Shown here in pieces: positions 12,039-22,300 of a stretch of 64,000 nt of DNA (the stretch's first letter is position 1; each line of letters begins with the position of its first letter). This stretch comes from Stichopus chloronotus (taxonomy: Eukaryota; Echinodermata; Holothuroidea; Aspidochirotida; Stichopodidae): NCBI GenBank assembly GCA_021234535.1, contig CM037846.1, forward strand, positions 16,876,150 to 16,940,149. The letters run 5' to 3'. The position numbers and the translations under genes are program-made. The notes beneath the pieces are model-generated. The model did not search any database and was not told the DNA's origin. It saw only the letters and a program-made list of their open reading frames with translations.

Positions 12039-15000
12039 ATGTTTCAAAATCGTAAATTTGTTTATACTTGTAATTGAAATGAACTCCATAGATTTCTTTT
12101 TTAATGTAGGCCTACTTGTAACTGGTAATTGTGAACTGGGAGGTATCGCAGAAGTGGCCAATTACTGTGAGCAACCCCTTGACACTAGGTAGAGCAGCAC
12201 TATGCACTATGCTTACCAGAAAAGTTTGGCAAAAACACAAACCAGCTCACAAAGAAATGGCACTTCATGGGACCCATCTTCAGCATAACAGATGTCATTC
12301 AAGACAACTTTTAAGGGAAAAAACTTGCTTCGTTATTTACGATTTTTACGTAAAAGGTCGATCACAAAAGAGGTAATTTTGGAAGTAAGGGGGGTCAATT
12401 GTTTCAATACTGATTGATGGCCATATCATGTGGTCAGTAGTATTATTTACAAACTTGCATATATGGGGGGTTCAACAGTTTGAGGGCAAAGGTCATGTAG
12501 CAGTTACATAAACAGCTAGAATCAGTAATTTTAAAAGTCAGCGCACTAAACCTCATCTCTACTGACTACTAAAGGATATTTTAGTCACAAATGAAGTAGT
12601 GTATAATATTGAGCAGGCAGGATGAAACAAAAATATTGGGGTTGGGTTTGAGTATCGGCAGGATTGTCTAAGTGGAGCACCACCATAGGCTACTGCGGAG
12701 TGGTCCAAGAAAATTGTAGGCTTTACTAGCTCCCAGATGGCCAGAAACAGAATTTGTCAGGTGTTTTACACTGCATGTACCCAGCTTTGAAATGCTGATC
12801 TCAAGTCTACAATTTCTCAATTACTGTAAAAACAATCAATTTATGAATCTGTACTTATGGGATTCTATTGAATTATTGATTATCAAATTTGTCACTAAAA
12901 ACTTTCACAGCAAGTTGGGTCTCAATTTGAAAGAAAAAAAATGAAACGGTAAGAAAAACTAATCTTGAAATTTCAACCTACCCGTGCACATCCATCGTGT
13001 GGCGGACCACAATATTTACCAGCTGCCTCCTCGTTTTATCTTGCAGACACTTCTTCTCCTTATATTCCTTGAGAATCATCTCTCCACCTGGGTTTGTTTT
13101 CAGAATGGTCTTTATGAGCTGAAATAAAATCCATGAAATCAAATATAGAAAACAATTATTAAAAGTACAGCACATTCAACATAATGTTTAAATGTTTTAG
13201 TTATTTTGATCATGCCGTGACCAAGATAAATGTTCTCGTGAGGAATAACCGAAGATGTACAGTGAATACAGTTTTCAGGAACCATTTTGCTTTTTCACTT
13301 TGGCCTATGGCGTGAATTATATTGTGTGCAAAGTTAATACTAATAAGCAAAACAAAAGTTGCTAAGTTAATTCTTTCATTAATCACAATGAAGTTGCAGA
13401 TATTACCAAAGGCAATGGGGCATACACATCGACCGTACCATGGGTTTCTCCTGTGCCATGTGTATGATCTGAATTGAGTTAGTTTTAACAATTTGGGGTT
13501 CAAGTTTTCAATGCTGATACAATATTAAGCTCTGCCTGCTTTGCATGTTCATAAGTTGAACATTAAATATCATGAAGACATAAACACTCATCTTCCAAAT
13601 GAATGTATGCATGTAATGAGTGACCAAAAATAAATTTTCAGGAAAAACCATGTAGGAATAATGAAATCATTGGATACATATGCATGAGGAAAGTTTGCAT
13701 TGATATCTGTTTTACAAGCACATACCTGAGCAGCACCAATTTTTGTCTCAACTGCCTCTTCCTCACATCTAGCTTTCTTGCATGGTGAACTGCCGGCAGA
13801 GTCACTTTCCTGAGAATCACTGTCCTGAGAGTCCAGCTGCATCATTGGACTACTGGTGTTGTATGATCCATTTGGGTCTGGAGAGATACCTCATAAAAAA
13901 ACGAGAAGCATTTATCAAAAAATAAAATCACATATTCCTGACCATTTTTTTAAAAGCCCAGTTAATACCAAAAACTGGTTTAATTTCCAAATTGTTTGAC
14001 AGATGTCTACAATTTAACATTTTCACAATGCTTGTGATCTATTAACACGGTATATACCACCCTCTTTTAATACAGCCACTCTGACTGTGAGGCAGTCCAT
14101 GAGGGGAAACTCACAAGAAATATTTGTCTTGGAAATCCACACTAAAAATTAAGGTCTGGGTAGCCCAGGGCCTGTTCATGCAGAGAGCCCAAGTTTGAGA
14201 TGAACCCAGCTAAAAAAAGAACATTAATTGTCACAACATTGGTACTGTAGGTGCCTGTTCAACACACAATGTAAGTATCTGTCAAACTTAGTTACTGTTA
14301 GTAAAAGTGCTTATATCGATAGCAGTAAATAAAGTTTCTGTAAAAGTCTTAAGGAAGGAAATTCATACCAATGTTATGTTTCTTTTTCAAAGCCTTCAAG
14401 GAGCTGACTTGAAAACTGACTAAAGCTTTTTGTTTTGTTTTTTTCCACATCAAACTAATGAAGTACAGGTACAGTATATATGGAAAAATGCAGGATCCTA
14501 GCTGAATGATAGGAACATTTGAAAATAAAATCACTGATTCCAGCAAGAGGGAAAAGACTCATATTCTACCAGAGTAGACTATCTCTATTTTCTTTTGCAG
14601 GGAAGTCAAAGGTCATTTAAGGCCACCAAAGGAGAACATCTTAAAACCTATTAATGATGTCTCAGCAACTGAGAGTTGAGCTGAACATTTGTACGATAGT
14701 TCATGATAAGTACTTGATCTCTGTCAAGTTTTTGGGTGGTCAAAGGTCACAATCTTGGAACTAAGTTCTTGGGAAATTTGCTTTTGAAATCCTGTGACCT
14801 CAGATGTCCATTATAAAGCAATAGATTTCTTTTAAATCCCTATAAGGCAATCACCACATACTGTACTGTACCCCAGTATGAAGTGCACTCCATTAGAATA
14901 TCAGAGTAATTTTGAACCATGGTGACAGCAAATGAACTATGTCCAGTATGACCTCCAGCAATTCTGATAGGATTCTTCCTCTTACCATAATGCATCTGCA

Positions 15001-15410
15001 TTCTAAGGTTGAAATACACTCAAGCTTCCGACAGTCTACAGATCATGTTAAGGGTTTCAGATTCTGATCCCTAATAACCTCTGATGGTGCCCACCTTCCC
15101 TCACCATCACTCATCTACACATTAAGTATGAAATTCATTCAAACTTTCTACAGTACCTTCAGATTGTGTGTCAACAAGATTTTCAGGGTTTGACCCCTGG
15201 TACAGAAACCCCACATGACTGTTTTGACAAGTTGCAAGATATGAAAACTAAATGCTACTGTACTTACTCCAAAACTCCCCTGACAATAGAAACATAATCT
15301 TCATATCTGTTTCTTGTACAACGACATCAAACACAACGGCATCACTGATTTCTGCACCATCACTCTCATCGACGACAATAATGTCCTGGTTGCGATCAAT
15401 GCCAAATTTT
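10515..15410 (-). CDS. Transposon accessory gene, CIDE-N-like plus helical domains (5 exons)
   Basis: Five - strand exons join in frame: 15410-15268, 13877-13726, 13118-12982, 11279-11186 and 10685-10515 (TAG at 10515-10517). The order is (1) a short ubiquitin/CIDE-N-like fold reading IVVDESDGAEI...MFLLSGEFW; (2) an acidic Ser/Asp/Gln linker with a basic CKKAR patch; (3) a helical block LIKTILKTNPGGEMILKEY... RRQLVNIVVRH; (4) TEYATGIVEVFPALKDP; and (5) GFISARIKNINR with a KKRR basic patch. This architecture resembles uncharacterised multi-exon genes that I associate with CMC-type elements in fish and invertebrates; the link is from memory and unverified. The N-terminus is missing because an upstream coding exon was not found. 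All internal junction phases agree and no internal stop was seen, unlike the broken transposase beside it. The function is unknown. Confidence 0.6.
11186..11279 (-). CDS. Accessory gene exon 4
   Basis: The acceptor CATTTTGCAG opens one base short of a codon and so fits the phase-2 end of exon 3. The donor is CAT|GTAAGT, phase 0. The peptide contains EYATGIVEVFPALKDP, a short helix-loop segment of the EYA.AIV..FP.LKD type. Confidence 0.6.
11696..12032. repeat. (AT)n microsatellite region inside the transposon
   Basis: A nearly pure AT run spans about 11961-12032. It creates Tyr-Ile open frames on both strands that are not genes. A poly-A run lies near 11692. Confidence 0.9.
12982..13118 (-). 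CDS. Accessory gene exon 3, helical block
   Basis: The acceptor TTTTATTTCAG opens phase 0 and the donor is GG|GTAGGT, phase 2. The peptide LIKTILKTNPGGEMILKEY...LQDKTRRQLVNIVV is predicted to be mainly helical. It has the pattern L..IL..N..G..IL..Y....L....R..LV.I.V known from uncharacterised animal proteins. Confidence 0.65.
13726..13877 (-). CDS. Accessory gene exon 2, acidic linker
   Basis: The acceptor ATCTCTCCAG opens phase 1 and the donor is CAG|GTATGT, phase 0. It encodes a low-complexity Ser/Asp/Gln/Glu linker (MMQLDSQDSDSQESDSAGSS) then PCKKARCEEE, probably disordered. Confidence 0.65.
14580..15225. repeat. Diverged copies of the DR1-containing repeat
   Basis: Fragments such as GGTCAAAGGTCA-like words near 14604 and 14740, CTGTGACCTCAGATGTCC near 14799, and ATTAAGTATGAAATTCATTC with ATTTTCAGGGTTTGACCCCTGG near 15120-15200 follow the order of words in the array at 9.1-9.7 kb. 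They are heavily mutated, which suggests an older insertion of the same family. Confidence 0.4.
15268..15410 (-). CDS. Accessory gene exon 1 (first one seen), CIDE-N-like
   Basis: The frame reads KFGIDRNQDIIVVDESDGAE and continues to FLLSGEFW; the donor GGA|GTAAGT is phase 1. Patterns of the kind ...VLESDGTEV...L.LL..GE.W are known from CIDE-N/CAD-like ubiquitin folds. The start is uncertain: the stronger acceptor 8 bases upstream would leave a TAA in this frame, so the AG at 15411-15412 or a 5' partner in another phase is needed. Confidence 0.5.
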
Positions 15411-17537
15411 CTTTTTTACTAAAAAAGAAAGGTATATATCAGTGATTCGACAACGATTTCAAAACTTGCATCCTGGGAAGCAACGACCTAGAAAAGCTTG
15501 TGTCATACAAAAGACTCTTGAATCTGCCCAATCTCATATGTATATACACTGAAAATGTTATGATGTATTTATACTGTACTGGAGGTAGTGCACTTAGCCT
15601 GTGCTACTGTATATGCAGCAGTTAAGCTGCACATATGCAGAGTGCTATTTTAACAACACAGCACTGTACCCAAAACAAAGAAAATTATATTTAATGTCCA
15701 AACGTAAAAAGTATGTCATTTGTATCACTTAAAAAGTCTTAAAATAGTCTCCTGGTCGACAAGACACATTGCACTTATCTTTTCACCTCCTAAATGATTT
15801 GTGTTTGTTTCTAAGCACAGTGCAAACCTCTACATGGATTTGACTTAGTCCTCCCCCCCCCCTTTACTACCTAATAACATTGGCACCATTCACAACAATA
15901 GTACTACAGTAAACCAACTTCAACAAAGGCCAAACAAATATGCCGAATATGCAGTGCTAATGTTTCTTGTTGAAAGGAATATCACCCCCATTTCGACGTT
16001 TAACCCATTGCAAATTGATGCATTTTACTGGTCCCCGCGCGGGCTTCTGACCTGTCGAAATTCTCAGATAATCTTGGACAAAACTGTTGGGACACATTGC
16101 AATACGCTGAGATTATAACCCTTAATTTTAGTTGAGAGGATAACATGAAACGCCGCACCAGTTTCCAATGTTGCGCGATAGGATTGAATGTATACTGTGA
16201 ACAGTAATCCTGTAGCCAACATTGAAAAGGCGAGCGGGGTGTCCGAAGGAGTTTTGTCCGAGATTGCAGGCCTCCATGAAAACATGAGTCGACCACTTCA
16301 CACTGTGACCATAAAAAATATTAGAACATTAGTAGATGGTTAAAGCTTTGCAATAATATTTTGCTATGTGTCTTTCTTATTATGCTACATTTTGCTGTTG
16401 TCTGGATTTGAATAATGCATGGAAAATTAATTTTGTGATGAAGGTGGCAATACACAACACAATGTCTGTGAAGGAATCTTGAGTCAATCACTACCAAAAC
16501 AAAGAGCAAATAAAATACAACAAATTACCACGGTAAGGAATAATTTTTGAAAATAAAAATTTTTCTTTCAAATTATCTAACGAAATCTTCATCAAAGGCA
16601 TTATCAGCACCCCTGTTCATAAATTAAAGGGTAGGCCTAGGCCTATTCTATGGGGGGTAACAGTCTTTCTATTTCCACATTCTGTATATAACTGAGACCT
16701 CTAACCCTTAACATAACATCTAACCCTTAACATGACCTAGGCCTAGACCTTCTCCTCCACTGCTTTTCTTTATGTTTGTGTCAAACAAAATATGGTGAGG
16801 AAATAGATGAATTTTCACTCGAAAGGCTGAACGTAAAACTAAGTCAGCTACACCACTACGCCATATTTGCAAGCCATCGACTTGAGTGAATGATGTTGGA
16901 TTTTGCTGTTTTTTTGCTTTGAATAGTCACCTAAAACAGTTCTATGGGTAATCTTCTAGGTAAGAGTAATTACGTATCATTTAGTCATAATGAAAGTACT
17001 GTATGAATGGCTCTCGCCAATTTTGGGAGCATTTTGTAGAAACGCTTTAATTGGTCAAAAGATTGTGTTAGTGGCCAAGGGCTGTGATATCGAAGTGAAG
17101 TGTAACGTGATGCACAGCCCTGTTCAAGGGCTAAGCTAGGCCTAACGTAAACATAGCCTAGATAGGCGCTGGCTAACGTTAGACCGAGGGCAAGCTATGT
17201 TTTCAAAACCATCATCATCAGTTTCGATGTTGCTGCTCATTTCATCTCTCAATTAGGCCTACGTATGAAGGCTAGGCCTACGTCGGTATTTGTAAGCGTT
17301 GGACAGTATATGCCGAATAATGTGAACTTCAGTTAGACCAATCGTTAGGCTAGGTCTACTGCAGCTTTGCCCACCTTCACGTAACATTGTAAGGCCATGG
17401 GACACCAGTGGCTAAGCCTAGCCTAGGCTGAAAATCATATAATAAGTCTAACGTACGGTCTGAAAGAAACGCGTTAGGCCTATCAAACCATGTAGACTTA
17501 TACACAAGCGCACAGGCCTAAGTTAAAGTGAACTTAC

Positions 17538-17690
17538 CAGTATCTATGAAACTGTCAAAGGTTTGAAATAAAAGAATTTCTGTACATTTTCTTCATGTAT
17601 CGCACACTCGAACAGTCTTTGGCGTTGTAACTGCAGTCCCGCGGCGGCCTTCGGCAAAACACTCTGCAAACTCTGCACGAGCTAAGTCTC
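17538..17690 (-). other. Possible 5' noncoding exon of the transposon gene
   Basis: A perfect donor (ACTG|GTAAGT on the - strand, intron starting at 17537) follows a GC-richer stretch near the right end of the element, about where the transcript of the accessory gene would begin. The only ATG-led frame here is short. The 5' edge is arbitrary. Confidence 0.25.
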
Positions 17691-17884
17691 ATGAGTAGCC
17701 CTCCGTACGTACCTCTGTGCGCGTATGCCGTACGCGTACGTACGTACGGTCCGTACCGTATAGGCCGTGTGCATCAGCCTTTCACCTGCGACTGCAGGCG
17801 ATAGCTGTTGCCTGCGAGACTATTGACCAATCAGCAAATTGTAACTCACTAATGACGCATCGCACTTGCGCACAAAGTCACCTT

Positions 17885-18030
17885 CATTAACAAATAAACA
17901 CCAATAGTAATTAACTCCAACTGGTGCACATTTTTTATTGACATATTAACACCTTTGGTGTACTTTGTGACATGTGTTAACACCAAAAACCGTCACACCG
18001 GTCCGGGTGTAGAAATTTAACACCACCATA
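17885..18030. repeat. Right subterminal ACACCA/TGGTGT motif cluster
   Basis: Motifs of the same kind as at the left end (ACACCAATAG, AACTGGTGCA, AACACCTTTGGTGT, TGTTAACACCAAAA, CACCACCA) recur in both orientations next to the right terminal repeat. Confidence 0.6.
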
Positions 18031-18041
18031 TTTGCAGTGTA

Positions 18042-18668
18042 AATTACTAGTGTGAAACTATGATGAATGGGTGCAATTTGGTCGAAACCAGAAATTTATA
18101 GGACTTATGTAATCCTTGATTTAACGGAAAATAAAACATCTCTTAATGTAAAGCACTATAATTCCAAACATTCTAAACTGTGTTTACATGCACAGGACTC
18201 CAGGAATTCCCCCCCCCCCCCCTTAACCTTCTTAACACTTTACAAATTGTAAAAATATTGTCAGCGTTACAATAACTTGCATATTTTTTGGACCTCTCAT
18301 TCTGCCAAGCTTTAATATTATCTAATCTTCTTAGATGTGAAGGAAAGCACTTAAATTTCTGTGACTCTCGATGAAGTGTTTTGGGCAATCTAAGATCGTC
18401 CTCTGGGTAAATAAGTATATTCTGTAAACTACTGCTGGCCCTTTGGTTGCATTTTACATTTAGTAGTATTATTGTTTATTATTATTTGTTTAGACTTGAC
18501 TGAGAAAAATTTCCATGTTTACACGTGATACAAGAATTCTATTCAGAGCTTTTGCCTTTATTTTCAAATTTCAGGAGTAATTGTGGACCGTTTCAAGTTA
18601 CCAACTTATTTTAGATACACATTAATTTCAACTAATCATATCAGTACTTTCTTCTCTTTTTGTTTTAG
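18042..18668. other. Right flank of the transposon, no gene seen
   Basis: This AT-rich sequence carries a poly-C run near 18210. The 3' end of the stretch, TTCTCTTTTTGTTTTAG, is a possible acceptor for the first candidate ADAM exon. Confidence 0.4.
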
Positions 18669-18709
18669 ATAATCACGATATTTGCAGGAAATCATCTACC
18701 AACGTTGAT
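18669..18709 (+). CDS. Possible ADAM disintegrin exon (tentative)
   Basis: A 41-base open segment sits between a good acceptor (TTTTTGTTTTAG) and a perfect donor (GAT|GTAAGT), ending in phase 0 as the next exon requires. It reads HDICRKSSTNVD. The single Cys could pair with the disintegrin pattern, but the spacing to the next Cys is larger than in ADAM22/23, so membership is uncertain. Confidence 0.3.
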
Positions 18710-19284
18710 GTAAGTTTCACGTGGTTCATCTGCTTTATTCTTTGCATAAAATAATTATCAACAGTACTGCTAAAACGGTGAGATTAAGTGTTATCGATTC
18801 TAGAAATTATGTTTAATCAAAGAAGGCAAAATGAAAATACCACCTGTCAATTCCGTCAATGGATTTTGTGTGTCACGCAATATAAATTAATGTCGCAAGC
18901 TTTGTGTATGGAAACGGCAAAATCGCTACTGTTCTGGTGTGAGAAGCTCAAGGATTATCTAGTTTTGTTGCAGGAGCGGAAGGTAGGCAACCGACTAGAC
19001 TATTATTTATTATCTCACTAATTCAAAGTTTCATTTTTAAGATATTAGAGATATAAGAAGTAAGTCAACGAAACTCAGAATATTCAGCCATGAATAGGCT
19101 GATGTAAACTACGTTGCAATGTACAATGACCTTATTTAAGCCCTAAGTCTCACTGGATGAAGGGTTGTATTTTATTAGTTTAATTTGTTCTGTCTGTTTT
19201 TTTTTTTAATTTGTTCTGTGTGTTTCTTGGGTTTCTTTTTCGGTAGTCACTTTTTATTCATCTTTTCCTGTCTTCTGACTCCAG

Positions 19285-19356
19285 AACTCAACAACAGTAT
19301 GTCGACATAGAATAAACAAGTGTGACCTACCCGAGTACTGTTCCAACAAAGGTTCG
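19285..19356 (+). CDS. ADAM exon: disintegrin loop
   Basis: The acceptor TGACTCCAG and donor TCG|GTGAGT bound a 72-base, phase 0-0 exon reading NSTTVCRHRINKCDLPEYCS then NKGS. The CR.....CDLPEYC signature is the disintegrin loop; the tripeptide at the integrin-contact position is KCD, not RGD. Confidence 0.8.
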
Positions 19357-22300
19357 GTGAGTAGTCCTTCAGCACCATGAACTATCTTCCCATACTTTGC
19401 ATAAGGACTGCGTTTCCTTCGCTTTGCGTCCTCCAAAGAGACTCTCACAGGACACTCACACTGTACAAAAAAGAGTCAACCTCTAAGTGAATATTTTCTT
19501 TACCAACATCAACAGCTTTTTGGCGTTTCAGAGAATTTCCAGATTCGGAAATTGAAAATCTAATGAAACGTTCATATTTCATTTGACAAAACATAAAAAA
19601 TTAATACGTATTCTACGTTGTCCTTCCTTTCGTTCTACCTCTCCTTCTAATAATTATGTAATCAAAGGAAAGATTTTCTACTTTAATGGTTGTATTAATC
19701 GCTTTGAATCGATAAAGTTGCCAACATCGAGTTAGGGATATTAAATTTTGGAGAAGATGAAACCGATTATTTTGTCGAAAGCGTCGGTGGAAAAATTGAT
19801 GATAACTGAAATTCCTAAGTGGAGTACATTCTTGTGAAGAAAAACTATTCATCTTTGGTGGATATTCGAAGCAAACCCTAAGACGGAAATGCTATACATT
19901 CTGGCTGGAAAGTGTTCAGGAGAGCTATACAAGTAGGATTTTGTTTTACTCTTGTATAGGTTCACATTACGATTATGGGCCCTAGCATGTACATTGGTAT
20001 ATGTCTTAGTAATTTCCCGATACCCAACACACATGCTTTAATTATAAGTAATAAAGTAGAGAGCAAAGTTTTAAATAAAGTTTATAAAATTAACAAATAA
20101 CAGAGCAAAACAAAATGGATGGTAGGATCATAGTACAGACATAAATTAAACACCCTAGGAAAATTACGAATCAGAGAGATCAAATTTTCTTAATTTTAAC
20201 TTCTTTTCGTCCTTAGTGTACTGAAAAAGGAAAAAGGGATGCGTGAAATGTACACTGTTTTGTAACAGTAGTCTATTAATATTGTCATTTTTGTGGCGTA
20301 TACATATACATAGGCTATATATATATATTTACACATACACTGTACACTGTACTGTGTGCTTATTTCATCATGTCGTTTTCTTTTTCCACAGTGTCCGTCT
20401 GATGTTCACCTATCTGACAAGACGCCTTGCGATTTCAACACAGTAGGAGAAATGTTTTTCTTTTAATTTTCTCTTTCTTTTTTTTAATTTAATGGTTGCA
20501 TCTTAGTTATCTGCTTGTAACTCCAGAGACGAAGACTGGAGATTATTCTGGGAGCTGTTATTTATTGCTTTGACAAGCCCCTAAGCCGGTATCGCTGATA
20601 ATGACCTCTGTTTAGTGCGTCACTGGAAATCAGAATTAACGTCGTTTAAAAGAAAGCGAGATGAAGTTTGTCGTTAGGGGCCATATTTTTAACGATAACG
20701 TTGAATCTACGTTAATCCCTTGAAAAAGCTTTAGATGTAGCTGATGCCTTGAGCAGTTTACCGAAAAGGCTCAGTGACATAGACCAATGACGCGTTAAGA
20801 TTTACACACAAATGCACCACTACACACACACACACACATTCACAATACACACGCAGACACGCAAACCCACATGCAAATTATAAAATAAGCAAAGAGGTCA
20901 TTATTTTGTATTCCGCTAGTATCTGTTACCTGGTTACACTTGAAAACTGACTGCAGAAAGAATATTTAATTACAATACAAAACAAAAAAATGACGATGAC
21001 TGAAAACATGATTAAAAAGTGATTGCCGTGGCTCATTTTAGGCACTTATCCCGATGGTTCACAAAAACTCCCCGCATAAATACAAAATCTAATGGTAATA
21101 TGGTAACCTTTACACTATGCTGTTGTAAAATATGGATGAACGCATGGTCAGGGTTGCTCTAGGTACCTGTTGCTAACCAGGGGTACTAGTACCTCTAAGG
21201 GGTACCAGTAAACACGTCATGGGGTAAATGGAAAGCCTCCTAGCCAATTTAAAAAGAAAAGGTAGTGCAAGATAAAAGTCAAATGTAACGGGGGAATTTC
21301 ATTGTAATTATGGAAACAAGAAAAAACTATAGGTAGATGCAAAAATTGGCTCTGCCACTGGATCCAACCACATTGTCAATTACGTACTTGTTTTTTCAAT
21401 TAGTGTATGGTGAGAGGATGTTGGGAACCACTGCTCTAGAGGTTATGCGAGAAAATAGACACTTTGAATTTCTGCAACACTTTAGATCAGTTAGCGTGGT
21501 CAGTTGTCATGACAGGATTGGAAAACTGTGGATAAAGCAAGGTTTATCACATTTTGTATGATACACTATATAGTACATGAATGTACAGGGTATCTTGTAG
21601 TATTTTGAATATAATGTTATCTTTTGTCTACATCATATGCTTCACTATATGTTTACCTCAAGTAACCCGGTAACAGCACATTTCTCTTGTTTGTTGGCAG
21701 GGAGTCTGCTACCGTGGGCATTGTTTCCTTACCAATTCACCATGCGGGGCCTTCTTATCTCATAGTATGTTGATGTCTGATATGTGCTATTATTTCGTTT
21801 TCCTTTTTTGGGTGTAAGAACAGGAGATGTTCTCATTTGTTAAATGGTGTTTTGCATCTGTACAAAACTGTGTTTGTGTCTTGTAGTATACCAGAGTCGC
21901 GTATTGTCCCTTCCATCCGCTCAAAGGACCTCCTATTCGCCTATACTCTTTCCAGACCAGTCCTAGCGGCCGCATTACTTCGGCGACATTCGTCGTACCG
22001 TATGCAAGCGTTGACTTCAAATAAGGCTTATGAAATGTTACTAAGCGCCCACCATCCTCCTTGGCATGCGAAAAATACACACAAATTTTAGGCGGCTTTT
22101 GTACGTTGCAAAGCTATAAGCAGATAACATGGTGCATGACACATTCAAATTATTCATTTTAAACTGTGAGCATTGCCTGGTCTCCGTCTGACTTGTTGTA
22201 GATACTGTGTAGGCGCTCCACTCTGTGTGTGTGCGTGTGGTGGGGGGAACCATAATTTACACACACACACACACAATCTCACCTCGGGACATATATGTTA

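Larger units (their letters stand above)
8083..18039 (-). mobile_element. CMC (CACTA/EnSpm-type) DNA transposon, 9,957 bp
   Basis: The left end begins CACTGCAAAAATCGTGGTGT. The reverse complement of the right end begins CACTGCAAATATGGTGGTGT. The first 24 bases match at 22 positions and similarity fades further in. A TA dinucleotide flanks both ends (8081-8082 and 18040-18041), consistent with a 2-bp target duplication. CACTA, Mirage and Chapaev elements, grouped as CMC, start with CACTA or CACTG; the 2-bp duplication favours CACTA or Mirage over classical Chapaev. Inside, on the - strand, are a degraded EnSpm-type transposase fragment and an apparently intact five-exon accessory gene. It separates the exons upstream of 6.8 kb from the ADAM exons. 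Confidence 0.8.

Noticed and set aside
11769..12192. ORFs with long Tyr-Ile runs on both strands
   Set aside because: Produced by the (AT)n microsatellite.
21790..22080. 96-codon - strand ORF in a GC-richer patch
   Set aside because: No recognisable motif, no splice context and an overlapping open frame on the other strand.
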